Source: an uncultured bacterium (GTDB taxonomy: Bacteria > Bacteroidota > Bacteroidia > Bacteroidales > Bacteroidaceae). Taken from it: 64,000 nt of DNA. The number at the start of each line of letters is the position of its first letter. The stretch's first letter is position 1. Location: NCBI GenBank assembly GCA_945829425.1, contig CALZUQ010000006.1, forward strand, positions 17,417-81,416, written 5' to 3'. Below the pieces are notes generated by a model. That model was not told where the DNA came from, did not search any database, and saw nothing but the letters and a program-made list of their open reading frames with translations. The position numbers and the translations under genes were made by a program. This document shows, one piece after another, positions 1 through 8,596 of this stretch.

Positions 1-363
1 TCAGCTTCAGAGAGTCAGAAGGAATGTCTCGCCAACATGCTTGAGAGCTGCTTCTGCATGGCAGGCATGAAGGTGACGCTAAGCGGAGACTATCAGGGCT
101 GGGACCCGAATCCGGACTCTGAGATGATACGTGTGATGTCTGACATCTACCGCCGTGAGTTCGGCAGGGAGCCAAAGGTGAACGTCGTACATGCAGGACT
201 GGAATGTTCGGTGATACTGTCAAAATATCCGGGACTCGACATCGTAAGCTTCGGTCCGACACTGCGTCATCCGCACACACCGCAGGAGTGCTGCCAAATA
301 TCTACCGTGCCGGCTTTCTGGCAACTCCTGACATGCACGCTTGCCGAAGTGCCGGTGAAGTAA
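1..363 (+). CDS. pepD: Aminoacyl-histidine dipeptidase, C-terminal part (truncated by window edge)
   Basis: The reading frame is open from base 1 and ends with TAA at 361-363, so only the last 120 residues are present. The segment around HAGLECSVI and the ending with SFGPTLRHPHTPQE match the C-terminal end of the M20-family dipeptidases that cleave beta-Ala-His and other Xaa-His dipeptides in the cytoplasm using two metal ions. Glu in GLEC and His in RHPHTP lie in the catalytic-domain end of this family. The upstream metal-binding residues and the lid domain are outside the window, so activity cannot be judged. No T-rich terminator hairpin is obvious after the stop. Confidence 0.85.
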   Translation, partial: SASESQKECLANMLESCFCMAGMKVTLSGDYQGWDPNPDSEMIRVMSDIYRREFGREPKVNVVHAGLECSVILSKYPGLDIVSFGPTLRHPHTPQECCQISTVPAFWQLLTCTLAEVPVK

Positions 364-452
364 GGTGGCTCTTCGGGGCGTAAAGAGACGGAGAAATACC
401 GTCATACGTAAAAAAACGGGAAAAAGAAACAGGTGAAAGGAAAAAAACGTCG

Positions 453-519
453 TTTTTTTCTTTCAGAATGAATAAAAATGATTACCTTTGCACAGAAAAT
501 GTGTTGGAAGGTAATCATT
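453..519 (+). promoter_or_regulatory. corA promoter overlapped by a dyad
   Basis: TACCTTTG at 483-490 fits the Bacteroidetes -7 element; the T-rich tract 453-464 may serve as a poor -33 element. A perfect 10-bp inverted repeat (AATGATTACC at 477-486, GGTAATCATT at 510-519) overlaps the -7 box and carries an inner CACA/TGTG pair. It could be an operator or the first hairpin of the transcript. It would give a leader of about 235 nt before corA. Confidence 0.5.
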
Positions 520-683
520 TTTTAGTTTTTTATGAATATGATTATCTGTGCGGGAAGGCACGACAAGCCTTACAATTCCATACACAACGTTTAACCAATA
601 ACCCAAAACAATGGACGACTATCATCCGGAAAGAAACAAAAAAGAGTAATTTCTGGGGTATAGCACACTCTGTCATGACGATG

Positions 684-727
684 TGCAAGCCTCAGATTAG
701 ACCACTACGTACCTAAAAAGGCTTGCA
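684..727 (+). promoter_or_regulatory. Leader hairpin just before the corA start
   Basis: TGCAAGCCT (684-692) and AGGCTTGCA (719-727) form a perfect 9-bp stem with a 26-nt loop. The stem ends four bases before the ATG at 732, so in RNA it would cover the ribosome landing zone. This could control translation of the magnesium transporter. The region 364-683 otherwise shows no convincing gene: an 82-codon frame at 468-716 has no recognisable protein features. Confidence 0.45.
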
Positions 728-731
728 TATT

Positions 732-1655
732 ATGAAGACTTATTGGACAACAGACCGTCAGCTGAAGCAGACTGACGAATGGCAGCCAAACTGCTGGATA
801 CAGGTGACATGTCCTACCGACGAGGACAGACGTTACCTGGAAGAGACTTTTAATATCCCAGACTATTTCCTTTCTGACATTGCCGATAACGATGAGAGGG
901 CACGTTATGAATACGATGACGGCTGGATGCTCATAATCCTGCGTATACCGTATGTCAAGGAGGTGCGCTCACGTACTCCATATACCACCGTGCCGCTCGG
1001 CATCATACACAAACGGGACGTTACCATAACGGTATGCAATTTCGAGACGAACATGATGATAGACTTCGTCTCTTTCCAAAAGAAAAGGGGGGATGGATTT
1101 ACGGACTATGTCGACATGATTTTCAGACTCTTCCTCTCTTCCGCCGTATGGTATCTGAAAAGGCTGAAACAGATATCACAGCGCATAGACGCTGCCAAGA
1201 AGGATATGTCGAAGGTGGACAACGAGGCTCTTATAGGCCTCTCGCGACTACAGGACTCGCTGACGTATTTCCAGACCTCCATACGTGGCAACGAGAATCT
1301 CCTCGCAAAACTGAAGTTCAAGCTGCAGGTCGACGAACTTGATGCCGACCTCATTGAGGACGTAAACATCGAGATGTCTCAGGCGCGTGAGACGACAAAC
1401 ATTTACAGCAACATCCTTGAGTCGACAATGGAGACATACCGTGGCATCATCAACAACAACATGAACACAACGATGCGTACACTGACCTCAGTGACAATCA
1501 TCATGATGTTTCCGACGCTCATTGCTTCACTATTCGGCATGAACCTTATCAACGGCATGGAGGGCAGTCCGTGGGGCTTTGTCTTCGCACTCTTCATATC
1601 AATATTCGTGAGCATTGCAAGCTGGGCGGCATTGAGAATGAAGAGACTGATATAA
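732..1655 (+). CDS. corA: CorA-family magnesium/divalent cation transporter
   Basis: The 307-residue product has the CorA plan: a soluble N-terminal alpha/beta domain (about 1-170), a long helical stalk (about 170-245), then two membrane helices at the C-terminus separated by the signature GMN in FGMNLINGMEG (about residue 270). The family forms pentameric channels for Mg2+, Co2+ or Ni2+ in the inner membrane. The start chosen is ATG 732 (MKTYWTTD). An in-frame TTG at 723 would extend it by three residues but lies inside the leader stem. The stop codon TAA is part of a repeat sequence (1654-1679). The acidic loop after GMN (EGSP) is typical of the family. Confidence 0.9.
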   Translation: MKTYWTTDRQLKQTDEWQPNCWIQVTCPTDEDRRYLEETFNIPDYFLSDIADNDERARYEYDDGWMLIILRIPYVKEVRSRTPYTTVPLGIIHKRDVTITVCNFETNMMIDFVSFQKKRGDGFTDYVDMIFRLFLSSAVWYLKRLKQISQRIDAAKKDMSKVDNEALIGLSRLQDSLTYFQTSIRGNENLLAKLKFKLQVDELDADLIEDVNIEMSQARETTNIYSNILESTMETYRGIINNNMNTTMRTLTSVTIIMMFPTLIASLFGMNLINGMEGSPWGFVFALFISIFVSIASWAALRMKRLI

Positions 1656-1679
1656 GGTGGGAATTAACAGAACACACCT
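1654..1679. repeat. Copy of the GGTGGG palindromic repeat
   Basis: The sequence matches the right end of the MITE-like element at 43681-43879 with two differences over 25 bases: GGTGGGAATTAA, then AGAAC and CACCT. It begins on the last codon of corA and can form a GGTG/CACC hairpin. Confidence 0.5.
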
Positions 1680-1703
1680 ATACTCTTATGACACGGCAAT
1701 AAC

Positions 1704-2801
1704 CTATAACCCACCGTGGGAACATAGCTCGGCACAGGCGGCACGGTCAATCTTACCTGTTGCCGTAAGGGGGATAGCGCAACAGAACACTATGTCCTTC
1801 GGCACGGAATAGCGCGGAAGGGACAGAAAGGCAGAGGCACACGAGGCTTTTGCCTTTTCTTGTGCCTCTACGTCGTCTCCTATAGCAGCGAGAAGCACGG
1901 CAATCTCTCCGAACTTCGCGTCATGACGCTTAGTGATGCAGAAAGGGAAAGGAAGCTTTCTTGACAATGCCTTCTCAATCTCCTCGATCTGAAGCTTTAT
2001 GCCTCCGGAACAGATGACGTTGTCTTTACGCCCTAAGACACGGAAACGATGGCCGTCGGAATGAAGTTCACAGATATCGTTTGTAAGAAGAGGACTGTCA
2101 CAGATGGCTGGAGCATCGATGACAAGGAGTCCCTTGCGCCCTGACAGCATAGCGTCATGACAGAGTGAGACACGTACAGAAGGAAAAGGCTCGTACCATT
2201 CGCTCGCCTCTCTACCGTTGACACGTCGCAGGGCGATATGTGAGAGGGTCTCAGTCATGCCGTAAGTGCTCCAGATATTGTTTGGCATGTCACGGAGCAT
2301 GGAGGACAGCTCAGGACTTATGGCTCCGCCACCTATTATGACATGACGTATTTGTGAGAATAGGGCTTTCTCCTCAGGGTCGGAGAGAGAACAGAAGACC
2401 TGTGAGGGTACCATAGCGGCAAAGGTTATCGAAGGGGGGCTGCAGGCCTCGCCGTCAGCAGAAGGGTGGGGAAGGATATCGCGCAAAGGGTGATTGCTCG
2501 GAGGCACGGAGAGCAGGCGTAAGCCACGTTCTATGCTTCTTACCACAACCATCTTCCCGGCGATATAGTCAAGAGGCATACATAGCAAAGCCGTGTCGCC
2601 GGGGTGCAGCGAAAGGAAATCGCATGTCTGACGCGCTGAAGCGAGCATACGCATCTTTTCCGCTTTTATGGGCTTGGGTTTGCCGGTACTGCCGCTGGTA
2701 TGTACGAGAATATGAGGGGACGCATTGTTCCACTCAGCGTAAAACTGTTCTAAAGTCAATGGGGTATAATGCTTTTTTATGGGGGGAGTGATACCCACCA
2801 A
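1704..2801 (-). CDS. menE: o-Succinylbenzoate-CoA ligase (acyl-adenylating)
   Basis: This 365-residue protein belongs to the AMP-forming acyl-CoA ligases. The phosphate-binding loop HTSGSTGKPKPI lies at about residues 34-45, STYGMTETLSHI (A5 motif) near 215, GRKDNVICSGGIKLQ (A8 hinge) near 275, and the C-terminal lysine motif PLTATGKIDR near 348. MenE activates o-succinylbenzoate with CoA in menaquinone synthesis. At 365 residues it is short, as in other Bacteroidetes MenE proteins. The rest of the men genes lie 36 kb away (38339-43557). It follows alaS, but a terminator hairpin (2820-2870) lies between them, so it probably has its own promoter. Confidence 0.88.
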   Translation of the reverse strand: MVGITPPIKKHYTPLTLEQFYAEWNNASPHILVHTSGSTGKPKPIKAEKMRMLASARQTCDFLSLHPGDTALLCMPLDYIAGKMVVVRSIERGLRLLSVPPSNHPLRDILPHPSADGEACSPPSITFAAMVPSQVFCSLSDPEEKALFSQIRHVIIGGGAISPELSSMLRDMPNNIWSTYGMTETLSHIALRRVNGREASEWYEPFPSVRVSLCHDAMLSGRKGLLVIDAPAICDSPLLTNDICELHSDGHRFRVLGRKDNVICSGGIKLQIEEIEKALSRKLPFPFCITKRHDAKFGEIAVLLAAIGDDVEAQEKAKASCASAFLSLPRYSVPKDIVFCCAIPLTATGKIDRAACAELCSHGGL

Positions 2802-2819
2802 CCGTCTTGTATGTGGGAT

Positions 2820-2870
2820 GAAAGAAGAAGAATCCTGACGGGATTTCTTATCCGGCAGGATTCTTTCTTT
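2820..2870 (-). terminator. Terminator after alaS
   Basis: GAATCCTG (2830-2837) pairs with CAGGATTC (2856-2863), flanked by an A-rich left side and T-rich right side, so it works as a hairpin with a U tract for the minus-strand alaS transcript. Confidence 0.65.
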
Positions 2871-2902
2871 ATTATGCAGGGAAAGGAGTCACATGAAAGG
2901 GC

Positions 2903-5545
2903 TTATGCCCATAGTGTTTCCTTTATTAGTTCTACGACTTTGTCTACAGCACTCTTCAAGCCTTCGACATTCTTACCGCCTGCCTGAGCAAAGTGTGGCT
3001 GTCCGCCTCCTCCGCCCTGTATCAGCTTTGCCGCCTCACGCACCAGTTTTCCTGCGTTGAGACCGGCTGCCACGATGTCGTCAGAGAGCATGACGTTTAG
3101 TGAAGGACGACCCTGGTAGTGGGCTCCAAGGATACATATCAGCTTCTCTGGCACAGCCTCACGGATTTTGAATACCAGGTCTTTTGCCATTTGTGCATCG
3201 AGAGGTGCCACACTCTTCACAACGGTATATGTCTCTCCGGCTTTCTCTGCCTTGGCGAGCAGGTCGTCTTTCAGCCTCTCCACCTGCTGGGCTTTGAAAG
3301 CCTCTACCTGTTTCTTCAGTTCCGCATTCTCGCCGAGGAACTTCTCTATGGTGCCTTGCAGGTCTTTTGCGTTGTTGAAGAGAGCACGGAGCGCACGCAT
3401 ATTGTCCTCCATGCTGTATGTCATCTCCTCCCAGTTACGTCCTGTTGCTGCCTCTATACGGCGTATGCCGGCGGCAACGCTCGCCTCAGAGATTATCTTG
3501 AACATTCCTATACGTCCTGTTGAGGTGGCATGGATACCGCCACAGAACTCCACTGACGGTCCGAACTGTATGACACGTACCTTGTCACCGTATTTCTCGC
3601 CGAAGAGTGCTATGGCTCCGAGAGCCTTTGCCTCTTCTATAGGTGTGTCGCGATGTTCCTGGATATGGATATCCTTACGTATCATCTGGTTTACGAGGCG
3701 TTCCACCTCACGAAGCTGCTCGTCGGTAACCTTTTCGAAATGTGAGAAGTCGAAGCGAAGGGTGTCTGGTGCAACGTATGAGCCTTTCTGCTCGACATGG
3801 TCGCCAAGGACTTGCTTGAGGGCGTAGTCGAGGAGGTGGGTTGCAGTATGGTTTGCTGCACTGGCATCACGTTTCTCTGTGTCTACGCAAGCCATGAACT
3901 CTGCCTCGATATTCTTAGGCAGTTCCTTTACGATATGTACCGTCTGTCCGTTCTCGCGTTTGCTGTCGATGATGTTTACGGTCTCCCCCTCGCTTACGAG
4001 GACACCCTGCTCACCGACCTGTCCGCCCATCTCGCCATAGAAGGGAGTGTTGTCGAGGACAAGCTCGTAGAACGACAGCTTCTTCTGCTTTACAAGACGG
4101 TATCTGATGATATGACACGAATACTCAGAGAAGTCATAGCCTACGAAATGCTGCTCCTGGGTGATATCGGCATTGCCCACAGCAATCCAGTCTCCGTTCT
4201 CTACCTGTGCAGCATTACGTGCGCGTTCTTTCTGCTTCTGCATCTCTACGTCAAACTGTTTCTCGTCGACGGAGAAGCCGTTTTCGCGGCAAATAAGTTC
4301 TGTAAGGTCGAGAGGGAAGCCGTAAGTGTCGAAGAGGCGGAAAGCCTGGACACCGTCAAGTTCTGTCTTTCCTTCTGCCTTGAGTGTCTCCATGGCTTCT
4401 GAGAGCATGTTGATGCCTTTTTCGAGGGTATGAAGGAAAGAGTCCTCCTCTTCTTTCATGACACGTGTCACGAGCTGCTGCTGAGCCTTCAGTTCAGGGA
4501 AGGCATCGCCCATCTCTGCCACGAGTGTTGGTATTAGTTTATACATGAACGCTTCCTTCTGTCCGAGGAAGGTATATGCATAACGTACAGCACGTCTCAG
4601 TATTCGGCGTATGACATATCCTGCCTTGGCGTTGCTTGGCAGCTGTCCGTCGGCAATGGAGAAGCTTACGGCTCTGAGATGATCGGCACATACGCGCATA
4701 GCGACATCTGTCTCCTCCTTTTCTCCGTATTTCATTCCGCAGATGCTTTCTTCTGCCTTGATGATAGGCTGGAAAATGTCTGTATCGTAATTCGAGTGCT
4801 TGCCCTGCATCATGCGTACGAGGCGTTCAAAGCCCATACCGGTGTCGATGACGTTCATGGACAGTTTCTCTAAAGAGCCATCGGCTTTTCTGTTATACTG
4901 CATGAACACGAGGTTCCATATCTCTATCACCTGTGGGTCGTCCATGTTCACCAGTTCACGTCCCGGTTTCTTTGCCTTCTCTTCCGGCGTACGTGAGTCG
5001 ACATGTATCTCTGAGCATGGTCCGCAAGGTCCGGTATCGCCCATTTCCCAAAAGTTGTCGTGTTTGTTGCCATTGATGATATGGTCTGCCGGCACATGCT
5101 TGAGCCAATACTGCTCTGCCTCGTCGTCACGTTCCAAACCCTCGTTGGCATCGCCTTCAAATACCGTAACATAAAGGTCGGCAGGGTTGAGTTTCAGGAC
5201 GTCGACAAGATACTCCCATGCCATATCTATGGCACCCTCCTTGAAATAGTCGCCGAACGACCAGTTGCCGAGCATCTCGAACATGGTGTGGTGGTATGTG
5301 TCGTGACCTACCTCCTCAAGGTCGTTGTGCTTGCCGCTGACACGCAGACATTTCTGGGTGTCGGCACGTCGGCGTGGCTCAGGGTCGCGAGTTCCGAGGA
5401 TAATATCCTTCCACTGGTTCATGCCAGCGTTGGTAAACATCAGTGTCGGGTCGTCCTTTACGACCATAGGTGCAGAAGGCACAATGGCGTGGCCTTTTGA
5501 CTCAAAAAAGCTTTTGAATGAGTCTCTGATTTCTTTTGCAGTCAT
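2903..5545 (-). CDS. alaS: Alanyl-tRNA synthetase
   Basis: This full-length 880-residue enzyme charges tRNA-Ala. The class II catalytic core fills the first 250 residues or so (start [44 protein letters not shown]). The tRNA-recognition domain follows. The editing domain carries the zinc ligands in HTATHLL (about 573) and [10 protein letters not shown] (about 678). The C-Ala domain ends with the glycine-rich [14 protein letters not shown]. All motifs for aminoacylation and for clearing mischarged Ser/Gly are intact. It lies 113 bp downstream of the MerR gene on the same strand and may share its transcript. Confidence 0.97.
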   Translation of the reverse strand: MTAKEIRDSFKSFFESKGHAIVPSAPMVVKDDPTLMFTNAGMNQWKDIILGTRDPEPRRRADTQKCLRVSGKHNDLEEVGHDTYHHTMFEMLGNWSFGDYFKEGAIDMAWEYLVDVLKLNPADLYVTVFEGDANEGLERDDEAEQYWLKHVPADHIINGNKHDNFWEMGDTGPCGPCSEIHVDSRTPEEKAKKPGRELVNMDDPQVIEIWNLVFMQYNRKADGSLEKLSMNVIDTGMGFERLVRMMQGKHSNYDTDIFQPIIKAEESICGMKYGEKEETDVAMRVCADHLRAVSFSIADGQLPSNAKAGYVIRRILRRAVRYAYTFLGQKEAFMYKLIPTLVAEMGDAFPELKAQQQLVTRVMKEEEDSFLHTLEKGINMLSEAMETLKAEGKTELDGVQAFRLFDTYGFPLDLTELICRENGFSVDEKQFDVEMQKQKERARNAAQVENGDWIAVGNADITQEQHFVGYDFSEYSCHIIRYRLVKQKKLSFYELVLDNTPFYGEMGGQVGEQGVLVSEGETVNIIDSKRENGQTVHIVKELPKNIEAEFMACVDTEKRDASAANHTATHLLDYALKQVLGDHVEQKGSYVAPDTLRFDFSHFEKVTDEQLREVERLVNQMIRKDIHIQEHRDTPIEEAKALGAIALFGEKYGDKVRVIQFGPSVEFCGGIHATSTGRIGMFKIISEASVAAGIRRIEAATGRNWEEMTYSMEDNMRALRALFNNAKDLQGTIEKFLGENAELKKQVEAFKAQQVERLKDDLLAKAEKAGETYTVVKSVAPLDAQMAKDLVFKIREAVPEKLICILGAHYQGRPSLNVMLSDDIVAAGLNAGKLVREAAKLIQGGGGGQPHFAQAGGKNVEGLKSAVDKVVELIKETLWA

Positions 5546-5658
5546 TTCGTATTTTGTTTTTTTAGAATTTTTCCTTGTGTTTGCTGAAATATTATTTGCT
5601 GTGATTGTATTTGCTGTTTATCTTCTCAAAACAGTCACAACGAATTATCCGCCCCGAC

Positions 5659-6003
5659 CTAAAGTCTGTCGAACTGTTTCTTCATTTCGGTCAGCTGTTC
5701 TCTTATGTCCCTCAGTGTCTCTAATATTTCTGCTGTCTGCTCTGTCTTCTCAGGGTTTTGGGTGAGTACCTTCCGGGCTGCTGCAATCTTGAAGCCACGC
5801 ACCTTAACCAAGGAATAGATGTTACGTACTACCTTAATGTCCGCTTCGCTATACTGTCTTACCTTATTTCTCGTTGTCTTGGGCGACAACATAGGAAACT
5901 CCGTCTCCCAATAGCGCAGAAGGCTTTCGGAGACGTCAAACATCTTTGCCACTTCACTTATGGAGTAGTAAAGCTTCAGGTTTTTGTTAGTGTTCAGTGC
6001 CAT
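5659..6003 (-). CDS. MerR-family transcriptional regulator
   Basis: The 114-residue protein has an N-terminal winged-helix MerR DNA-binding domain (YYSISEVAKMFDVSESLLRYWETEFPML, residues 12-40, then YSEADIKVVRNIY). A short helical tail with coiled-coil character follows (ETLRDIREQLTEMKKQFDRL). No effector-binding domain and no metal-binding cysteines are present, so it is the short MerR type common in Bacteroidetes, whose targets are unknown. It sits between an MFS transporter gene (40 bp upstream) and alaS. Confidence 0.85.
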   Translation of the reverse strand: MALNTNKNLKLYYSISEVAKMFDVSESLLRYWETEFPMLSPKTTRNKVRQYSEADIKVVRNIYSLVKVRGFKIAAARKVLTQNPEKTEQTAEILETLRDIREQLTEMKKQFDRL

Positions 6004-6043
6004 GTGATATATTGTAATGGGAATTAATTAATAGCCCCCGCCT

Positions 6044-7252
6044 TCAGTCGCTGATATGTGTCGTACATACTTTGCGGAATGAAGGATAGACGTGTGTGAA
6101 AAAGAACACCACACCGAAGACGTTGACAAGGGCTCCCATCCAGAAAGCAGCTCCATAGCCGAGTGTCTCGGCTATCATTCCTCCTGCAAAGACCCCTATT
6201 CCCACTCCGGCATCCCAAGAGGAGTAGAGCGTTGAGTTTGCCGTGCCTCTCTTGCTGTTCGGTGCGAGAGCTATGAACATTGACTGTACGGCGGGAAACA
6301 TGTGTCCGTTGCCAAGCCCTATTATCAATGCCGACAGGTAGTATGCCCACATGTCTGGCACTGCGGCAAAGAGGATATACCCGAAGACGGAGATGCTTAC
6401 GCCTATTGCTGCATTGTGCAGGATCTTACCGTCTCGGAGTGCTTTGCCTCCTTGTATTCTTGACAGCATGAGACCTATGGAGAGTATCATGAAATACAGT
6501 CCTGTGCCTCCTGTTATGCCGAGACGTTCCTTGCCGTATATGGCGAGGTATGTCGACAGCACGCCATAGCTTAGTCCGAAACATGCTATGATTACCGCTT
6601 GTCTCCAGCCTGCTGTGAGGAAGAACCTGTCGAGCGACATCGTCTTGTTCTTCTGTATCGGTCTTGGCTTCATCGTTATGCGCGAGGCAACAAGAAGTCC
6701 GGCTCCTGCCACAGCCATGGAGAGTATGAAGAGCAGCTGGAAACTGTCTGTCAGCTCGTATATGAATATTCCTACTGAAGGACTCAAGGCCGTGGCAAGA
6801 TTGTTCGACAGTCCGTAATAGCCTATTCCCTCTGCACGTCGTGTGGGGTGCAGGACGTCGATAGCTACTGTGCTGTTTGCGATTATCGTACCTCCGTAGG
6901 GGGCTCCGTGGACCGTTCTGACTATAGTGAACAGAGCCAGCGAGCCGCCAATGAGGTAGAAGCCGCATACGACGAACGTCAGGGCGTAGAAGAATAGCAG
7001 TATTCGCCGTCTGTCGAAACAGTCAACGAGAAAGCCGCTGAACGGGCGTATCGCCATAATCGCTATGGTATATCCGGAGAGCACAAATCCTATGGTATGC
7101 TTTCCGGCATGAAAAGAGTCGCTGAGATACAACGGCAGTATCGGAACTATTAGCATGAAGGAGAAGTAGAGCAGGAAGTTCGCTGTCCATGCTTTGGTAT
7201 AGTTTCCGTTCCATAATGGTATCTTCTCTGTCATCCTGTTATTCTTTTCCAT
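6044..7252 (-). CDS. MFS transporter
   Basis: The protein is an inner-membrane major facilitator of about 402 residues with 12 predicted helices. The loop between helices 2 and 3 (GFLVDCFDRRRILLFF) matches the MFS A-type motif, and GYYGLSNNLATALSPSVG lies in helix 5. It resembles drug/sugar efflux carriers; the substrate is unknown. The frame can start at 7312, but codons upstream of 7252 lie in repeat-derived DNA (7258-7310). The start is therefore placed at 7252 (MEKNNRMTEK), with 7234 (MTEKIPLW) also possible. It is probably cotranscribed with the MerR gene. Confidence 0.8.
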   Translation of the reverse strand: MEKNNRMTEKIPLWNGNYTKAWTANFLLYFSFMLIVPILPLYLSDSFHAGKHTIGFVLSGYTIAIMAIRPFSGFLVDCFDRRRILLFFYALTFVVCGFYLIGGSLALFTIVRTVHGAPYGGTIIANSTVAIDVLHPTRRAEGIGYYGLSNNLATALSPSVGIFIYELTDSFQLLFILSMAVAGAGLLVASRITMKPRPIQKNKTMSLDRFFLTAGWRQAVIIACFGLSYGVLSTYLAIYGKERLGITGGTGLYFMILSIGLMLSRIQGGKALRDGKILHNAAIGVSISVFGYILFAAVPDMWAYYLSALIIGLGNGHMFPAVQSMFIALAPNSKRGTANSTLYSSWDAGVGIGVFAGGMIAETLGYGAAFWMGALVNVFGVVFFFTHVYPSFRKVCTTHISD

Positions 7253-7257
7253 CTGAT

Positions 7258-7310
7258 GTGGGTTCTGTTTATCTGCTTTGACAAATCCCCGCTTTTTTTC
7301 GGTGGGAACC
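7258..7310. repeat. Degraded left end of the MITE-like repeat
   Basis: Bases 7258-7291 align without gaps to 43686-43719 at 27 of 34 positions (GTGGGTTCT at the start, GCTTTGACA in the middle). GGTGGGAACC follows at 7301-7310. It sits at the 5' end of the MFS gene. Confidence 0.55.
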
Positions 7311-7353
7311 AATCATAACGGACCGTTTAATCCTACAGATTGTATATCACCTT

Positions 7354-7389
7354 AAGTATGTGTGGAAAAAACTTTTTCCACACATACTT
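7354..7389 (-). terminator. Terminator-like hairpin after the pectinesterase gene
   Basis: AAGTATGTGTGGAAAAA (7354-7370) and TTTTTCCACACATACTT (7373-7389) form a 17-bp near-continuous palindrome. It lies just downstream of the pectinesterase stop and includes an A/T-rich core. Confidence 0.6.
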
Positions 7390-7407
7390 TTCTGTCATTC
7401 GTTCTTC

Positions 7408-8421
7408 CTACTCTGTTATCCAGCTGATGTCGCTTCCGAAGACATTCTTTAAGGTTATCTTCTCTGCTTCTTTCTTTGTCAGCTGTTTTGCCCATGCGTG
7501 TCGTTCCTTGGTCTTCGCTCCTTCTCCACGGTTGTTATACTCTATATATCGAGCGGTCTTCTCATTCTCTGCCTTTCCCCAGTTGTGCCATCCTACAGGC
7601 AGGATATGACTGCCGAGGTCGCAGTTCATGAAGAGTGTGTAAGCGTATGGTCGCCATGGTCTTCCGAGGTAACACTTCTCTATCGGCAGTCCTTTGTTAC
7701 TCTTGAGTGCCTCGTCTCCTTCCAGTCTCTTTATGCGGCAGTTGTTGAAGATATAGCCGTAGGGCTGGTCCTTAGGTGTTGAAGCAGCCGTGACATACGA
7801 ATTGCTTTTGTTTACTATGTCACAGTTCTCAAACCATACCGTGGAAGGTCCGAAGATAAAGTCTGTTGTGCCTTCTATGTAACAGTTGCGGAAGAACTGC
7901 CTTGCTCCGCCCCTGCCAGTGTATATGGTGTCCTGATGTCCGAGGAAACGGCAGTTTATGAAGAGGCATCTATCGCCTTCGACATGCAATGCCACAGCTT
8001 GTCCGAGTCGTGCGGAGTTGTTTTCTATGGTGATGTTCTTGAATGTTATGTCAGAGCCTGTCACCTTTACGGTATATGTGCGGAAGGTACCCATTGGCTT
8101 TTCCGTCCCCAGCATTCTTATGTTGGCGTGGTCATCCCATGTGATGATTGTGTTGTCACGGTCTTCGCCGCAAATCTCGATATTAGTAAGCCATGTAGGC
8201 ACTTCAATCTTCTCTTTATACGTTCCTTTCTTTACGTATATTACTTTATGATAGTCCATAAATGCACGGCATACTTCTATGGCTTCCGCAACGTTACGGA
8301 ACTCACATGTTCCGTCGCGTGACACGAAGAGTGTATCCGGGTTGTCGTACTTGTTGGCTGCGTGCATACTGCTTGGGAAAAGCAGTGCTAGGAAAAATAG
8401 TGAAAACAGTTGATGCTTCAT
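7408..8421 (-). CDS. Secreted pectinesterase
   Basis: The enzyme (337 residues) removes methyl groups from homogalacturonan. The start is placed at MKHQLFSLFFLALLFP because that gives a clean signal peptide cut near residue 21; a longer frame to 8529 adds no sequence of this kind. Family motifs occur in order: KGTYKEKI (GxYxE), GQAVALHV with the conserved Gln, GHQDTIYT with the first catalytic Asp, GTTDFIFG with the second, and LGRPWRPY with the substrate-binding Arg and Trp. It folds as a right-handed beta-helix, probably in the periplasm or at the surface. No pectate lyase, galacturonidase or SusC/D genes are nearby, so it is an isolated pectin gene here. Confidence 0.93.
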   Translation of the reverse strand: MKHQLFSLFFLALLFPSSMHAANKYDNPDTLFVSRDGTCEFRNVAEAIEVCRAFMDYHKVIYVKKGTYKEKIEVPTWLTNIEICGEDRDNTIITWDDHANIRMLGTEKPMGTFRTYTVKVTGSDITFKNITIENNSARLGQAVALHVEGDRCLFINCRFLGHQDTIYTGRGGARQFFRNCYIEGTTDFIFGPSTVWFENCDIVNKSNSYVTAASTPKDQPYGYIFNNCRIKRLEGDEALKSNKGLPIEKCYLGRPWRPYAYTLFMNCDLGSHILPVGWHNWGKAENEKTARYIEYNNRGEGAKTKERHAWAKQLTKKEAEKITLKNVFGSDISWITE

Positions 8422-8539
8422 GATTGCATTATTATTTAAAATAGGTGATAGGTTGTTTTTTTTTGCTTTTTGGTATGTATGCTGTTGTGAAGGAGTCTGA
8501 AAAGGTATGTCGCTCTCATGTCTCCACATTGATAAAAGT

Positions 8540-8590
8540 ATGGTTTACTATATCAGAATGGTTTACTATATCAGTAGGTTTACTTATCAG
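8540..8590. repeat. Three 18-bp tandem repeats
   Basis: ATGGTTTACTATATCAG occurs at 8540-8556 and 8558-8574, followed by a shortened copy (TAGGTTTACTTATCAG) at 8575-8590. The array fills the gap between the relA stop and the pectinesterase leader. Confidence 0.8.
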
Positions 8591-8596
8591 TCATGC

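Noticed and set aside
468..716. 82-codon frame before corA
   Set aside because: Lies in the structured leader, has no domain, and its start coincides with the promoter.
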